64,000 nucleotides of DNA, from NCBI GenBank assembly GCA_025266875.1, contig JALLLT010000004.1:930001-994000 (forward strand). The letters are read 5' to 3'. The notes under the pieces were generated by a model. It did no database searches and was not told the DNA's origin. It saw nothing but the letters and a program-made list of their open reading frames with translations. Positions 1-11,700 of this stretch are shown one piece after another. The translations under genes were made by a program, and so were the position numbers. The stretch's first letter is position 1, and each line of letters opens with the position of its first letter. Origin of the DNA: Fennellomyces sp. T-0311. Lineage: Eukaryota; Mucoromycota; Mucoromycetes; Mucorales; Lichtheimiaceae.

Positions 1-618
1 TAACATGTAGTGGTGCAAGTGTCTATTATCTATTATAGTTTGATTAATTTTGGTTCATTTTACTGATTTGTACAATATAATGATCTGGTCAGATGATAAA
101 AACTTACTGAGATCGGTTTCGTATCCTTATGATGCATACATAGCATATACCTGCTTGTGCGTTAAAGATCACCTGCTAAATTATCTATGGAGTTGAACCT
201 GTATAATGGCCTCTAATACGCTTCTCTATATATTTGGAACGCGCCTGAATTTATGAGGGATGTTATTTGGCGGCCCACAATGAATAAAAAATAAGCATGG
301 TGTTTATGTATTGCGGTTTCTTGTCTGCTTTTTTTATTAAACACTCTCAGAGGTGCCTTTTCAACGGTTGCCATTGTGACAGTGAGAGAGGAGACTGAGT
401 AAATTGCCACGATATATATGTACAAGTGTTCATTGTTTAGAGAGAGAAGACCGGTCTAAAATTCTACTTCTTTGAATTGAGCTAATAATATATAGAAAAA
501 AAACTTTTGCAACGGATATTTTTATTAACCCAACGCATTGAGCAGAGCTGGTAAGGCAAGTGCGTTGAAGTGATATTATTTTTATGGTGTATGTCGCTAG
601 TTATCAGACTGGTACATA
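1..618. other. AT-rich left edge, no supported gene
   Basis: Only short shadow reading frames are present. I see no exon chain with consensus splice sites, no RNA gene and no clear repeat. It lies downstream of the minus-strand gene that ends at 619. Confidence 0.5.
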
Positions 619-1299
619 CTAGGGCTGGCTTTGGGTGGGAAATCCTGTAAAAATCTTGAGAGCTACGCTGATTGTCTCGTCTATTGCAGAAGGATACAGC
701 TGATATGTAATCAATTCACTTTCACCTCGACATTGGCCAATAAACAAAAGTTCACCAAGCTCACGTATGGAAGTGGCATACACAATTTCTGCTGGTAGTA
801 AAAGGTGCATAAAGTTATGAGAGTTAAAGTGCTGCCACGGTACTTTCCAAACTATGCTGCTTCCACTGCGAAAAGTGTTGATAACGCTTGCTAGTTTCTC
901 ATACAGAGGACGATTGTTATCAAAAGATGCTTCGTTAATCCATCTCTTCACGCCGGCAGTTGTATTATTTTTATCTGAGGAGTATAGGTGACTTATCATC
1001 AAGTTGACGAAATTCGTATCTGGAGACATTTCTTCGACGATAATACGAGTATTAAATTCGTCTTTGTTAGAATATGCTTCGAGCGTTTCGTTCACAATTA
1101 ATATAGGTAAGTTAGCCCCTTTGGATTTCTGGTATGGATGATCTTTCGACACTAATGCAGCACCGCAACCTTCTCCACGAGTAATTGCTATTATTTTACG
1201 GCTTCCATTGGATACTTCCAAAAGGAGAGTTAAGCGAGGCTTAATCGGCTCATTGAATTGTGGGTTGATAATTAATGGGAGTGACATTATGTTGTCCAT
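619..1299 (-). CDS. Unknown protein, LLPxEI/IRxxGE family, member 1 (226 aa)
   Basis: This is an uninterrupted reading frame starting at ATG 1299 (MDNIMSLPL) and encoding 226 residues. I do not recognise it as a named family. No signal peptide or membrane segment is visible. Its C-terminal third (about residues 140-205) matches the same part of the 4,222 gene: a Leu/Asn-rich lead-in, a Trp, then LLPAEI, a spaced T-x-IRELGELL and CRGESELI. The 4,222 gene has LLPEEI, T-x-IRSVGEML and CRNEGSLI at the same spacing. The N-terminal part differs between members. The gene lies in an accessory region rich in decayed genes and close to a DNA transposon, so a mobile-element or lineage-specific origin is plausible. 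Function is unknown, but the shared motif argues that the frame is real. Confidence 0.7.
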   Translation of the reverse strand: MDNIMSLPLIINPQFNEPIKPRLTLLLEVSNGSRKIIAITRGEGCGAALVSKDHPYQKSKGANLPILIVNETLEAYSNKDEFNTRIIVEEMSPDTNFVNLMISHLYSSDKNNTTAGVKRWINEASFDNNRPLYEKLASVINTFRSGSSIVWKVPWQHFNSHNFMHLLLPAEIVYATSIRELGELLFIGQCRGESELITYQLYPSAIDETISVALKIFTGFPTQSQP

Positions 1300-2639
1300 G
1301 TCTACGGGTATTTAGAGTATCTGCTCAGTAACAGTCTAGTAATTTATGAACTCCATCATTTACCTGTGACTACCGAAGGGAAGACGATAAAAGGCAAAGC
1401 AGAAAATAAAATAATAACGGCATATTTATTCAGCCGTGGTCCTTTAAGGGGGATTAAGCCCAATGACGTTGCTTTGTCCATTTTTCGAATCGATGAAAAA
1501 GACTTGATGTATCCGCGAAGGATGTGTATTGAAATTTGCTCTCATCGTTTATGAGTATTAATCACGCGGTCCAAAGAATGAAATATACCTTTATGCTAGT
1601 TAATAATGGAAACAACAAGACGTTTCATTTCAAAAACAACACCGCCATTATACTGAATCTCATGTAATGTCATGCTCGAAAGTCATTTCTTCTTATGATG
1701 AAAAGCTTTGCAGTGTAGCTTATTCATTACCAGCAACTGCAACAAAGGGCTAAATTCTTTATACTTTTAAAATCACATTGTGCATTATCATCGCTGCGGA
1801 AATACAGCATAGAGAGTATACTTTGTATTTTGTGATTTTTCACGAACCAACGAAAGCTGCACTCTGTAGATATTGACACTTTTAACCAAACGCTTACTTC
1901 TGTCGTGTGTATCCGGCTTTCTCATTTTGGCTTGGACACTTATTTTGTGTGCTTAACATATTTCTTTCATATGGAGTACAAGGTCGGCTTACATAGATGA
2001 AAGAGTTTCTGGAACACATATTATATTTTTACATCAGCATACGTACACCCGTAGTTTTTCTTCTTTTCCTCACTGGAGCATAACTTTCTACAATCAAAAT
2101 AGTATTCGTATTAAAGTTATGACTATTACCTCTCGACTTTTTTTCTTTTGTCAAGCCATGGCAACGAAATTCGATATCTACTATATATTGAATAACAGGG
2201 CACTGTTAGAAGCATCGGCTACAGTTGCAGCTTATTTTGCTTTGCACGTATTCGTGTAGAGCAAACCAATCTGCCGGATGCACAGCGCCTTTTTGAACAG
2301 GGTTTTTCTTTGTATCAGTTGAAGATGCTCAACATAGCTAATTGGAAACGGAAATGGATACATTTATAACCACAATTCACAAATACAATAAACAGCTTTA
2401 CCTCATATCAAGAAGGACATTGGAAATGGTATTCGAGCCATATCACTGAATACGATTGCCTTATCCAATTCACAGTCGTTTTCATTCCATAGTATCGTAT
2501 TTTAGCCAATGTACCTACTTCCTGGTCTCCCCTCTGGTGTATTGCAATGACTTCGCCTGTACTACATCTAATGAATACATACCGACACTTCCAAAGAATC
2601 GTCAACGGTAAAAATCGAAAGGCTACTCTATAATGACCT
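1300..2639. other. Intergenic, no supported gene
   Basis: The sequence is AT-rich. A short GTG-started frame at 1366-1554 (+) has no ATG and no recognisable motif, so I do not call it. Nothing else is supported. Confidence 0.5.
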
Positions 2640-3640
2640 AATCTTCACGAATAATCAGACCCTCGAAGCAATATTTGAGACCTTATAGTACTGGCGCGCA
2701 ACATATTCGAAGCTCTTGGTACATTTTTTCCAAGTGCACATGTATCTATGGTAAGTTTAGCAATATGTGCACTTTTCCAGCTTTTGAATACGTAGATATG
2801 TATAAATGGTCCTTTGGCATGTTCTATAACAAAAGCATTAAAGTCGACTCTTTCACCTTTAAACACTTTGTCTAAAACATGGATATCAAAGAGATTGCCT
2901 GACGTCTATGAATGTCAAGAATATACTAGATTGATACTCGAAAGTCGAATATATGGCATTTAGTTGCAAGCTCCTCCGCGATTACAAAATCACTTCAGGT
3001 ATGACCCGTGTCAAACCCTCAGCACTAACACTTTTGACAACAGAGGTGGGATGGCTCTTAAGTTCCAAGTCGTTCGTCGATACCTATACCTATTGCACTT
3101 GTTCCTAGATACGGTTTCCTTCAAGGAGACAATTCGCAGGTGTCACACGAAAAAGTATGCATAATGTATGTAGAGCAAGCATACGAACATTGCCCCCAGC
3201 TCAAATCTATAAACGTTGGCTCCGAATTTAGTGGTTGCGATGCTCTAGAGAATGTGTTTATACTCGATAACGGGAATGATCGGTATGGAATGGACGCGAA
3301 GCAAGGACTTCATACACTGAAGCATTCGTATTGGTAGAATCATGGCGAGCTTCGCTCTATTATGACCAAGGCGTACAAATGCTTAAAGATACTCTATTTG
3401 AACTACCAGTTTCTACAAAGTCAAACGCATCAGCTTATAACCTTTACTTGCATTATTCGGCGCACCACATCTACGATGAGTCGCACACGATCTAACCCAG
3501 TGGCATCGCAAATATTGGTCCACCAGAAACTCCCCTACACGATGCCTTCCACTACCCCTACTGCGTTAGAGGATATCGCAGTCCGGTTGGCATATTGGAA
3601 TACCGGCTACGAAGATAGTTTGATTAGGTAATTAAATACA
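2640..3640 (+). pseudogene. Decayed LRR/F-box-type gene fragment
   Basis: Several short plus-strand frames in succession carry LRR-like text interrupted by stops and shifts. At 3,150-3,337 the frame reads EHCPQLKSINVGSEF, then a cysteine-rich stretch and LHTLKHSYW. The next stretch reads YKCLKILYLNYQFLQ. The spacing resembles the LRR half of the intact TPR/F-box/LRR gene at 44,155-46,247, and no continuous gene can be assembled. I read this as an old relic of the expanded F-box/LRR family. The limits are approximate and decay may continue to about 4.0 kb. Confidence 0.45.
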
Positions 3641-4221
3641 AACCATCCATTGTACACAAGGCCATTGACTTACTATTTACTTTCGTCCGAAACTGTCGTT
3701 CGCTTCGTGCACTAGTATCAGTGGTGATCACTCTTACACAGATTATATGTTATTCGAATTCGCTGGTGCAGTAGGATCCAGTATTACGCATTCAAAAGTT
3801 CTTGGATCATGACAAGTCGCGTAGAGAAGATCTTGTGAAAACCCCTGCGCTGATTCATTTTGGCTTTTCTCAAGGATAGGAGGGACTACCAACAAAGATC
3901 GCGGACATACAAAACCCTATCGAAAAGATTGCCACCAAGCAAGGGAATCACTATGTTCAGATGGTTCAGTATGTAATCGTTGTGCATGTTGTTACACTAA
4001 ACATTTTCGTAAGAAACAAATTCACTATGTATATTCACCTTTTAAATCATTATTCATAACTCATCTGTAAAATTTATATTAGAATTTTAAGTATGTAAGT
4101 TGAAAGTGGTATGGAATTTGCTGAGAAACTAAAGTGATCTTTTATCAAACGTCTTTCGAGTACGAACGACCGTAGTCTACTTTATTCTACTTTTCCTTCA
4201 AACAATCGAAAAAAAAGTATG
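3641..4221. other. Intergenic, possible further relic
   Basis: No open gene. The stretch 3,800-3,960 has weak coding-like text but many stops, and could be the tail of the LRR relic before it. Confidence 0.35.
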
Positions 4222-4821
4222 TCAAGGAAGTGCGTCGTAGATAGCACTCTCTACAGGCGTCAAGAACATTAAGACATATTCTGCGCCACTTCCATCCTCA
4301 TCGTTTTGTTGGATAATAAGACTAATAAGACTTCCTTCATTCCTGCACTCTGCTACTTTGAGCATTTCGCCCACTGAACGAATCCCAGTGTATCGTGTAA
4401 TCTCTTCCGGTAAAAGACGGTCGTAGGTGTCTCCCACTTGTCTATAAACATAGGGCCATCTTATTACCGCAGTGTTTTCCCGTCTCATGATTGCGATAAG
4501 GGTATCCACAAGTGAATTCTGGTTAATACCACTCTCAGGCATCCAGTATTCTGGATCATCAACTTCGAACAAGTCAACTAGTTGTTCATGATTTTGCTCT
4601 CTTGCAGCTGGAAGCGTGTCAATGTATTCTTTCTTAGTAGTACCACTGAGCTCTCTCAATTGAGCTGAAACATACTCATTTTCAGTAGGTGTAAGTCGGG
4701 GTGATGGTGGAGTTTCCCGCACTCTTCGTCGAGATGCATTCGCTGCTCCGGGGCTCCAATTGAATATACCCTTAGTTTGTGAAGTCACCGTCGAGTCTGA
4801 TCGTGTATCTGACTGCGACAT
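4222..4821 (-). CDS. Unknown protein, LLPxEI/IRxxGE family, member 2 (199 aa)
   Basis: The frame is open further upstream, but the first ATG is at 4821 (MSQSDTRSD), which gives 199 residues. The N-terminal 50 residues are Ser/Thr/Arg-rich and probably disordered. The C-terminal region (about 105-175) holds RWPYVY, LLPEEITRYTGIRSVGEML and CRNEGSLISLII. It aligns with the 619-1299 product and more weakly with the 5,786-6,748 product. No catalytic motif, signal peptide or membrane segment is seen. An open Ser/Asp-rich frame at 4,865-5,092 on the same strand looks coding but cannot be joined in phase, so it may be a relic exon. Function is unknown. The three paralogues lie in the same orientation within 6.2 kb, as in a recent tandem or lineage-specific expansion. 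Confidence 0.7.
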   Translation of the reverse strand: MSQSDTRSDSTVTSQTKGIFNWSPGAANASRRRVRETPPSPRLTPTENEYVSAQLRELSGTTKKEYIDTLPAAREQNHEQLVDLFEVDDPEYWMPESGINQNSLVDTLIAIMRRENTAVIRWPYVYRQVGDTYDRLLPEEITRYTGIRSVGEMLKVAECRNEGSLISLIIQQNDEDGSGAEYVLMFLTPVESAIYDALP

Positions 4822-5785
4822 TCTATTCTGATATGTACTAAATCTAATAGATGTACAATTCAAATCATGAGCATCCTATTATAGTGTTTTCACCCGTTCC
4901 TTTCTCAAACCTGGTAGGGTCTGGATGTTCTATATTTTGCAGAGCAATACTGGGTTGATTGGGCACTACTCCTGTCCTGATATTCGATGACTCATCGTCA
5001 GACGACGACCCGCTGGATGTTCGATTTATTCCAAAGCACATAATGTAAATGAAATGCGTACGTAGTAAGCGTTTGCCGATTCTTGGGGACAAGGAAAAAC
5101 AGAATGTTGTGTTGGTATTTATATACCGAATGGTTAAATTCTGCCATGACCATTTTGTTTGCTAAGTGCATCGTAATAATGGCCATCAACTTGAGGGACA
5201 AGTAGAAAGTTATATACGTAAAGGAAACTGACAACAGATCCAAGTATCTCTGGAGAACTGCTAACGTAAAAATTTGAAACAATAGAGCATGCCATCAATC
5301 GCGTAGTAGGTGTTCATTCATAAAAAAAAAGTATGCTATTTAGTTTCATTCAGTCTTGTGTACAATGACAGCTATGAACCTAGTTTCTGTATAATAAGAG
5401 TACTATGTACTGTTATTTGCAGTAAATCGGTACAAAGTACGTACGTACTCCGTTTCTTCTTACATAATTTTTGGGACATGACTCCGATTTTTGAGCATGG
5501 TATACTCAATGGCAAAGAAAACAATCCAAAGGGCATGGTTATTAAATATATGTGATCAACGCAACTTGAATATGTATATATAGGTATTTATACCAACGAT
5601 ATGCACTGTCTATCAGATGCTATGGCACAACTACGACCGTATGAGAATCTCCAGATCTTCTTTCTATTCTACTATGTAACATAGCTGCATTGGTTCACCA
5701 ACTTTACTCAGCTAATTCGTTCGCTCGGCGCCTATAGTACAAAAAGTGTTAGCTTTGATACATCTTCAAAGTCTTATACAACACG
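4822..5785. other. Intergenic with a coding-like fragment
   Basis: The minus-strand frame at 4,865-5,092 encodes an acidic, Ser-rich, Pro-containing stretch that looks protein-coding. It starts from a non-ATG codon and has no in-phase splice to the downstream gene. The rest is AT-rich without features. Confidence 0.35.
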
Positions 5786-6748
5786 CTACCCTTCTTGTTC
5801 CAAAATGCTCATAACGATCTTGGTGGCTACTGTCTCGAGGTCATGAATGAGAAAGTAAAGTCGGTATGTATTGGATCGAGAAGTGGGACAAACCCGTACT
5901 TGTGTTAAGTGCGTCAGTTTAAGATCAACAACTTCATCAATTAGATCACCCAGTGTGTCAATGCGCACTCGAGAACTAATCATTTTAGGAGAAATCGGCA
6001 GTGCTCGAAAGCGCTCACCCTTAGCAACCTGAAGCTGAGTGAAGATGCCTAATGTTCGTCTGACATGCGGAGGCATTAACGTCCCGCGAAAGCAAAACTT
6101 ATCCATTAAATGTTCACGATCTTGATCAAACCCGTAAATCGGCCATGAGAGAGATAGTAAGTCGTCGTTAGTACCGCTATATGCACCTCTTAGGAAGTTT
6201 TCCGCATCAAGATGGTCGTCGTCTTTGCTTAACCACATTAAAATGGGTGGAAACTCAAGCATGTTCTGTGGTACGAATGCTGGTGATACGCTTTTTCGCT
6301 CAGAAGCGCGCCTAAGTCGTGCCGCATGTTGGATCTCCTCCACAATGCTTCTTCCCACTACTTTCCAAATCTTTTTGAAATTTTCGTCAACGCGTTTCAT
6401 CCCATGTTGAATCAATGCTGCACATTCATTTTCCACTGTAAACGGACCGTTAGACTGGATGTGTGAGCCACTTCTCTCGTAACATTTGTGAACAATATCA
6501 ACCACGAATCGCATTCGGATCTGAATATCCAATGTAGGCTTGGCACCCGCATGCTCTTGTAGAAGTTCTCTACAGATCCTGTCAATTGTTTTTAACTCTA
6601 ATTGGGTATAGCCATCAGGGCTAAGTGCGAACAGTGATCTTAGGCTTCCTTCTACGACTGGGATATCTAAGGGATCTGTATCATGTTCTGTGTTCCCAAC
6701 ACTTGAGCCTTCATCACGGCTAGAATTGCGAATCAATCTTGGGTCCAT
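5786..6748 (-). CDS. Unknown protein, LLPxEI/IRxxGE-related, member 3 (320 aa)
   Basis: A single uninterrupted frame from ATG 6748 (MDPRLIRNSS) encodes 320 residues, more than 100 longer than its two neighbours. The N-terminal 40 residues are polar and probably disordered. The middle looks alpha-helical and soluble. Near the C terminus (about 245-300), LPISPKMIS, RIDTLGDLI and LTHLTQV occupy the positions of LLPEEI, IRSVGEML and LISLII in the 4,222 product. The similarity is weaker than between the other two, so membership is inferred from motif order and spacing. Function is unknown. The gene ends about 400 bp from the left terminus of the CACTA element but lies outside it. TATATACC sits about 80-90 bp upstream of the start on the gene strand. 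Confidence 0.7.
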   Translation of the reverse strand: MDPRLIRNSSRDEGSSVGNTEHDTDPLDIPVVEGSLRSLFALSPDGYTQLELKTIDRICRELLQEHAGAKPTLDIQIRMRFVVDIVHKCYERSGSHIQSNGPFTVENECAALIQHGMKRVDENFKKIWKVVGRSIVEEIQHAARLRRASERKSVSPAFVPQNMLEFPPILMWLSKDDDHLDAENFLRGAYSGTNDDLLSLSWPIYGFDQDREHLMDKFCFRGTLMPPHVRRTLGIFTQLQVAKGERFRALPISPKMISSRVRIDTLGDLIDEVVDLKLTHLTQVRVCPTSRSNTYRLYFLIHDLETVATKIVMSILEQEG

Positions 6749-7139
6749 AATTCTAAACTTAAAATGCCAAAGCTAGCGCGTACTATCAACTGAGAATAAA
6801 TAAAAGTGATGCTACGTAGAGCATCTATAGTTTATATACCTTTCGAATCGCTCAAAAATTGTGGCCAATCGGCTCCTGGTCCATTGTTTACTTCTCTTTA
6901 TGAGACTGTTGTCTATAACATGAATGACAACATGCAAATGAACGCAGTAGCAACAGTAAAGTAACACATTCGTAAATGTTGGGAGTCAACTTCATATATT
7001 GCGCATCAACACAAAAAACCGGTGTTTAGCGTTTTGCATAGACATCATTTCGATAGTGCATACTGTATTAATAATGGTCCCATATGTAAAAAATGTATGA
7101 CATTTTGCTCTATCCAGGGTTACAACAAATGAATTGGCC
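6749..7139. other. Intergenic, left flank of CACTA element
   Basis: AT-rich sequence holding the presumed promoter of the minus-strand gene ending at 5,786. No other feature seen. Confidence 0.5.
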
Positions 7140-7188
7140 CACTGTGGGAAAACCTATCTTGTTGAATCTTATTGGATCTTGTTAAAAC
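7140..7188 (+). repeat. Left terminal inverted repeat of CACTA element
   Basis: Begins CACTGTGGGAAA and pairs with 12,103-12,149 in inverted orientation with a few mismatches and small gaps. Subterminal GAACAAG repeats continue to about 7,280. Confidence 0.85.
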
Positions 7189-7511
7189 TGATCTTGTTGA
7201 ATCTGGTTTTTTATTAAGTGAATAACAAGGACTAGATTGAACAAGATTGAACAAGTCTCCAAAAGTCTGAACAAGTTATATATATAAAATACGTAAATGC
7301 TCTTTCCTGCTCTTTTACTAGTAATATTACGATATAATAATTCTGCGCTTTATTTTATACCATTGATATAATAATAACTAGGATGAAGATCGTGCTTATT
7401 AGGATACATTTTAATGAAATACTAAAAGAGTAACAGCTGGAAGGTGCTATTACGATAAGAAAAGTGGTTTACGTTATACTGTTAGTGACAAATGAAGGGA
7501 TACATGCCTTA

Positions 7512-8670
7512 TCACTGCCTTTTTTGTCCCTTGCGTGTGGTGCGTATGGTGCGTGTGGTCCCAGAATCCGCTGATTCAGTTGGAGCAGGATGCAAGTTGG
7601 AATCGCTGCTATCGTTTTGATTCGAAACGCTTGCTGCATTGGCTTGCTCTTCCTCACCACTTCCTCCGCGTCCACGACCACGACCACGACCTCGTCCCCG
7701 TCCTCTTATACCGCCTTCATTAGTACTTGGGAAATCAGTTCCTGTTGACTCTTCGTCGACATCGGGATTGTTCGTTTCACCAAGACCACGGCCACGTCCA
7801 CGGCCACGTCCACGACCACTGCTACGTTGACCATGGTGTCCGGATTGGTCTGTGCTTGAGCCTTCTCCATGGAACATGTCAATGCTACTTAACAATAATT
7901 AATTGCTCAAATTATCATTTTAAACTATGTGGTACTAACTGTATTTACCTCCTTGGTTCCCGAGCAGGAGGCGAGGGCGACAGGTGAAGTCGTTGTCGTT
8001 GTTGTCTCTGGTCTTCATGGGCTGCTTCGTTATCTTGTTGTTCAGGCGATCTATGATTGTTCCATCCTGAATGAAGACAATGTTGAGCGATCCACGAGCC
8101 TTCGCAGTCAGTAAGACGGAGATTAAGAACACTTTCGGCTTGCTGTTCGAATCGCTGAATTGCTCGAACTGAAATAGAATCTGGTATGTTACGCCAAAAG
8201 GTGGTTGTTGACGACATCCGGCGCTCGTCTAAGCGTTCTTCAATATAAGAGCGCACTACACGCATTAAATGAATAGTCAAACCGTTTCGGGTCGCCACGA
8301 TATCTTCGGGCACCTGAAAAAAATTCTGCAGTGCATTATCAATGTGATGATTCCTAACGTCAATGACCCTTTCGGTGTTCTCATCAATTCGAACACGAGG
8401 CTTCTTGCAACGTCGTGGTCCTTGGTTTGATGCTCCTCCTGAAGCTCGTGAACCTGGAGTACTAGAATGCTGCTGGTCTTGATTGACATCACGCGGCTGC
8501 GCAGCAGATTGAAGCGGCCCTCTGTTCGTAAGCAAAGAAGCAATTTCGTCCAACCTTTGTAGGATTCGTTGACCTGTGGCTTCAGTGAGCATCCGCTGCG
8601 AATCAGTGGAATTAGTCTCGTCAAATTCTTGGGTGTTGGGGTCTTGTGGGTTGTTCATTAAATACCACAC
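7512..8670 (-). CDS. CACTA-encoded accessory protein with RG-repeat tail (364 aa)
   Basis: Two exons, 8670-7949 and 7884-7512, are joined across a 64-nt intron (GTAAAT...TAG) in phase and encode 364 residues. The first 240 residues are soluble and mostly helical, with a basic patch after a Gly/Ser-rich linker (around residue 75-80). The second exon encodes two runs of alternating Arg-Gly, separated by an acidic linker, followed by a Ser/Asn/Asp stretch and a basic tail. RG/RGG tails often bind nucleic acid. The gene lies wholly inside the transposon and its ATG is only 37 bp from the transposase ATG on the other strand. By analogy with TNPA of En/Spm, it could bind the subterminal GAACAAG repeats, but that is inference. 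I recognise no domain in the N-terminal part. Confidence 0.8.
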
Positions 8671-8707
8671 GGGTCATGTTCAAAAGCAGCTTTACAGTAT
8701 ACACACC
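8671..8707. promoter_or_regulatory. Divergent start region of the two transposon genes
   Basis: Only 37 bp separate the ATG at 8670 (minus) from the ATG at 8708 (plus). If both starts are right, core promoters must lie inside the opposite gene, or transcripts overlap at their 5' ends. Confidence 0.5.
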
Positions 8708-11700
8708 ATGACCTTGTGCGGTATATGTCATCGCAATATAGCAGGTGCCATCTCGAAACACAGAAAGTTTTGCATCGCTTACAGCCGAGATCAACCCAGC
8801 GATAACGAATCAGTAGGCGATTCGCGACATGAACAGGCTGCGGAAGAGCACCGAGTACGCGACATAGCCGTACCCAGCAGTGTTCAAGTTCACGGCGCCG
8901 TTTCTCATGGCTATCGTGTTTATGATATTATTACCACTGGGCAACGCCTGTCAACCCCCTCTGCTGATGATTTTTTTGAATTTGACTATGGAAATCACGA
9001 TACACCCTTTGTGCCCGCCCTAGTGTACAACGACGATGAAGAACTTCTTGAGGAGGCATACTTCGAATGGTACAATGACGCTGATGTTGGTGAACAAGCT
9101 GCACCCAACCGAATCCAAAGTGAAAATGAACTAAAGGTCATTGATATGAGCGATCAACTGCCTCCTAGTAACCGAGACTACTGGAATATTCGGTTAACTA
9201 GCATTGTCCAAAAAGGGAAAGTTTCACGTTCAACGCACGAAGAAATAATATCGTTTTGCAACGACTGGAAACAAAGCAACAATGGTCGTAAGTGTTACCT
9301 TGAAGGTCTAAGCAATATTGCTCATAATTCTTCCGTTTTCATTAAAGAGCCGGAACCTTTGGACAGTGTGCATGTGGCGACTAAGCGTTTGACAGAAGCA
9401 TTTCCCGTAAACAGCCGAATGTATGATGTCTGTAGAAAAGGATGTATGCTTTTCAACGACGAAAACCAGATGGAATGTTTTCACTGTTTCCTACCACGCT
9501 TCAAGGATAGTAACCCTGAGCGTCCATTTGCACGCATGCGCTATCTACCGTTGTCAGAACTTCTCGGATCCATGTTAGCCACGCCTCATTATCGTGATAT
9601 GTTTCGTGAGACGTACGAGCGCAATCACCCAAACACACTTGCAGATATTTTCGATGGCTATGCTTATGCTGACCAAGCCTACTTATTCGAAAATGAATTC
9701 GATGTCGCGCTGGCTCTTTATGTTGACGGATTTTCGCCTTTCAAGTATGGACGAAACTCTGTTACGATGACAATAATCCATCTTGTTGTGCTCAACTTAC
9801 CAGAGGAACAGCGGTAAAGTTTAATTCTCATAAATTTTGTACTCGCAATTTACTGACTGGCCTACTTAGTTATAAGTTAGATAATATGCTTCAGGTGGCA
9901 GTCATTCCGGGTCCTTCAAAACCGGAGGATATTTACTCGTTCTTGGAACCATTGCTCGAAGAAGTAAAGTTGCTCTCAACAAAAGGTGTGATATTACGGG
10001 TCGATGGTGAAGCAGATATGCACATGCATGCACATCTACTTCTCGCGTCGGGAGATATACCAGGAGTTGCAGACTTAATCCATCATTCTGGCCACGGCTC
10101 CCATTATGGTTGTAGATCATGCCGGATTGGATCTTCTTCACTACTCAGTCCTCATGGAGGCGGCAATGGACAGTACTTTCCAGGCGATCGAGACGACCTG
10201 GATGAACAGCGTACAGACGACGATTTCACAGGGCAACTTTCTGTAATGTCATAATCTTTTTATTGATATATACAAGGTAATTCACATATGATAGGACTTT
10301 GGGATTCGGAGCGGCAACCCTTTTACAGAACTCCCAACCCATCATTCACAATTTTTTTATGGAATGGACGAACTTCATCTTATTGGCCAAAATGTTGCAC
10401 GCCAGATATTGTCTATGCTAAAAGGACAGTATGTCAACGCGGATTCGCCATTTGTGCTGTCGACACGCCAACAGCAATATATTGGAAAGGCTTTGAAGGC
10501 ATCGCATACGATGCTTCCACTAGGCCTTGACGGCGATTTGGGTGGTATTAAGCTCATATGTTTCTCTTAACAAATTTATTTCCTCGTATTAACTATACTG
10601 TAGATATATTTGCACGATCAAAGAGCTCGCGTGGTGTAGATTTTATCGATTTCCTATTATATGCGGTTCCTACAGTTGTGCATGAATGGTTGGAAGCAAA
10701 TGGATGCAGGTTCTTGGAAGAGCTTGGAAGTTTGGTCAAAGCATGTTCTATCGCATTAAAGTGGGAGATATCGTATATGCCATGTCCACCTGAACATGAA
10801 GGAGACAGGGAATTTCCTTCTGACTTGGAACGGCTGCAAAGGTAAAAGGCCTGGTAATCCTTAGCAACTACTAAAAACCATTCTTTACATAGTTATGTCA
10901 ATGAATGGCACATATTCATGTACGATCATATCCCACATAATCTGTATACGATCAATATGCACTATTTGCGGCATCTACCACAGGTTGTGGAAACTCTTGG
11001 GCCCCCGCGGTCGTACAGTGCTAGGAGCATGGAGAGGGCAGTAGGTATGATTTTAATATCTAGTGAAAGTTTTATTCGATTTATCTGGTACTTATGTGAT
11101 GAGTTTTAGGAGAAATAAAAGGATATATCAAGTCACGAGTATCTCCTGGGGCGAATTCATCGAATGCGCTTCTCAAAATTGCTGCTTTACGACATCAAAA
11201 GCGATTATCGGCAACCAGTAGTGACACGAGAAGAAATATCGAAGTTTTTCTCTTGGTGACGGTGAAAATGATCCGGAATTTTGGGGCTCTATAGGAAGAA
11301 ACCAGCCGGTAGAATTGTAGCGACAAGATTACAATTTGCAGTACTACATCAAGAAATATTGGTCACGGGCAACAGGTACAGAAGTGACAGACATTGATCC
11401 AATACTACAAGAAGTGGCACCAAAGCTGTATAAAGATGGTAATGAGTATGACTGTCTGGGATTTCCTAACAACCGCACGAAGAAAATGCCGTACTTTGTT
11501 ACTGCGATGATACCGGTGGATATTAATGCACAAGATATTACAGCTGCACCAATTAATGTAAAGCGAAGGATTTTTTGCGAGATCGTGTTGCTTTTTACCC
11601 ATTCGTATCAAGGTATGTATTGATTATCATTGACGTTTCGATAAAGCTCATTGCCTTTTTATACATTTCAGATTCGAAAAGGATGCTATGCTTACTCAAA

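Noticed and set aside
7639..7830. Plus-strand frame of alternating Pro-Arg/His-Asp repeats
   Set aside because: It is the antisense shadow of the Arg-Gly codons of the minus-strand transposon protein; it has no ATG context or splice support.
8576..8707. Upstream extension of the transposase frame
   Set aside because: The frame is open from a GTG at 8576 but overlaps the divergent gene's start. The ATG at 8708 begins the family-like MTLCGICHRN.
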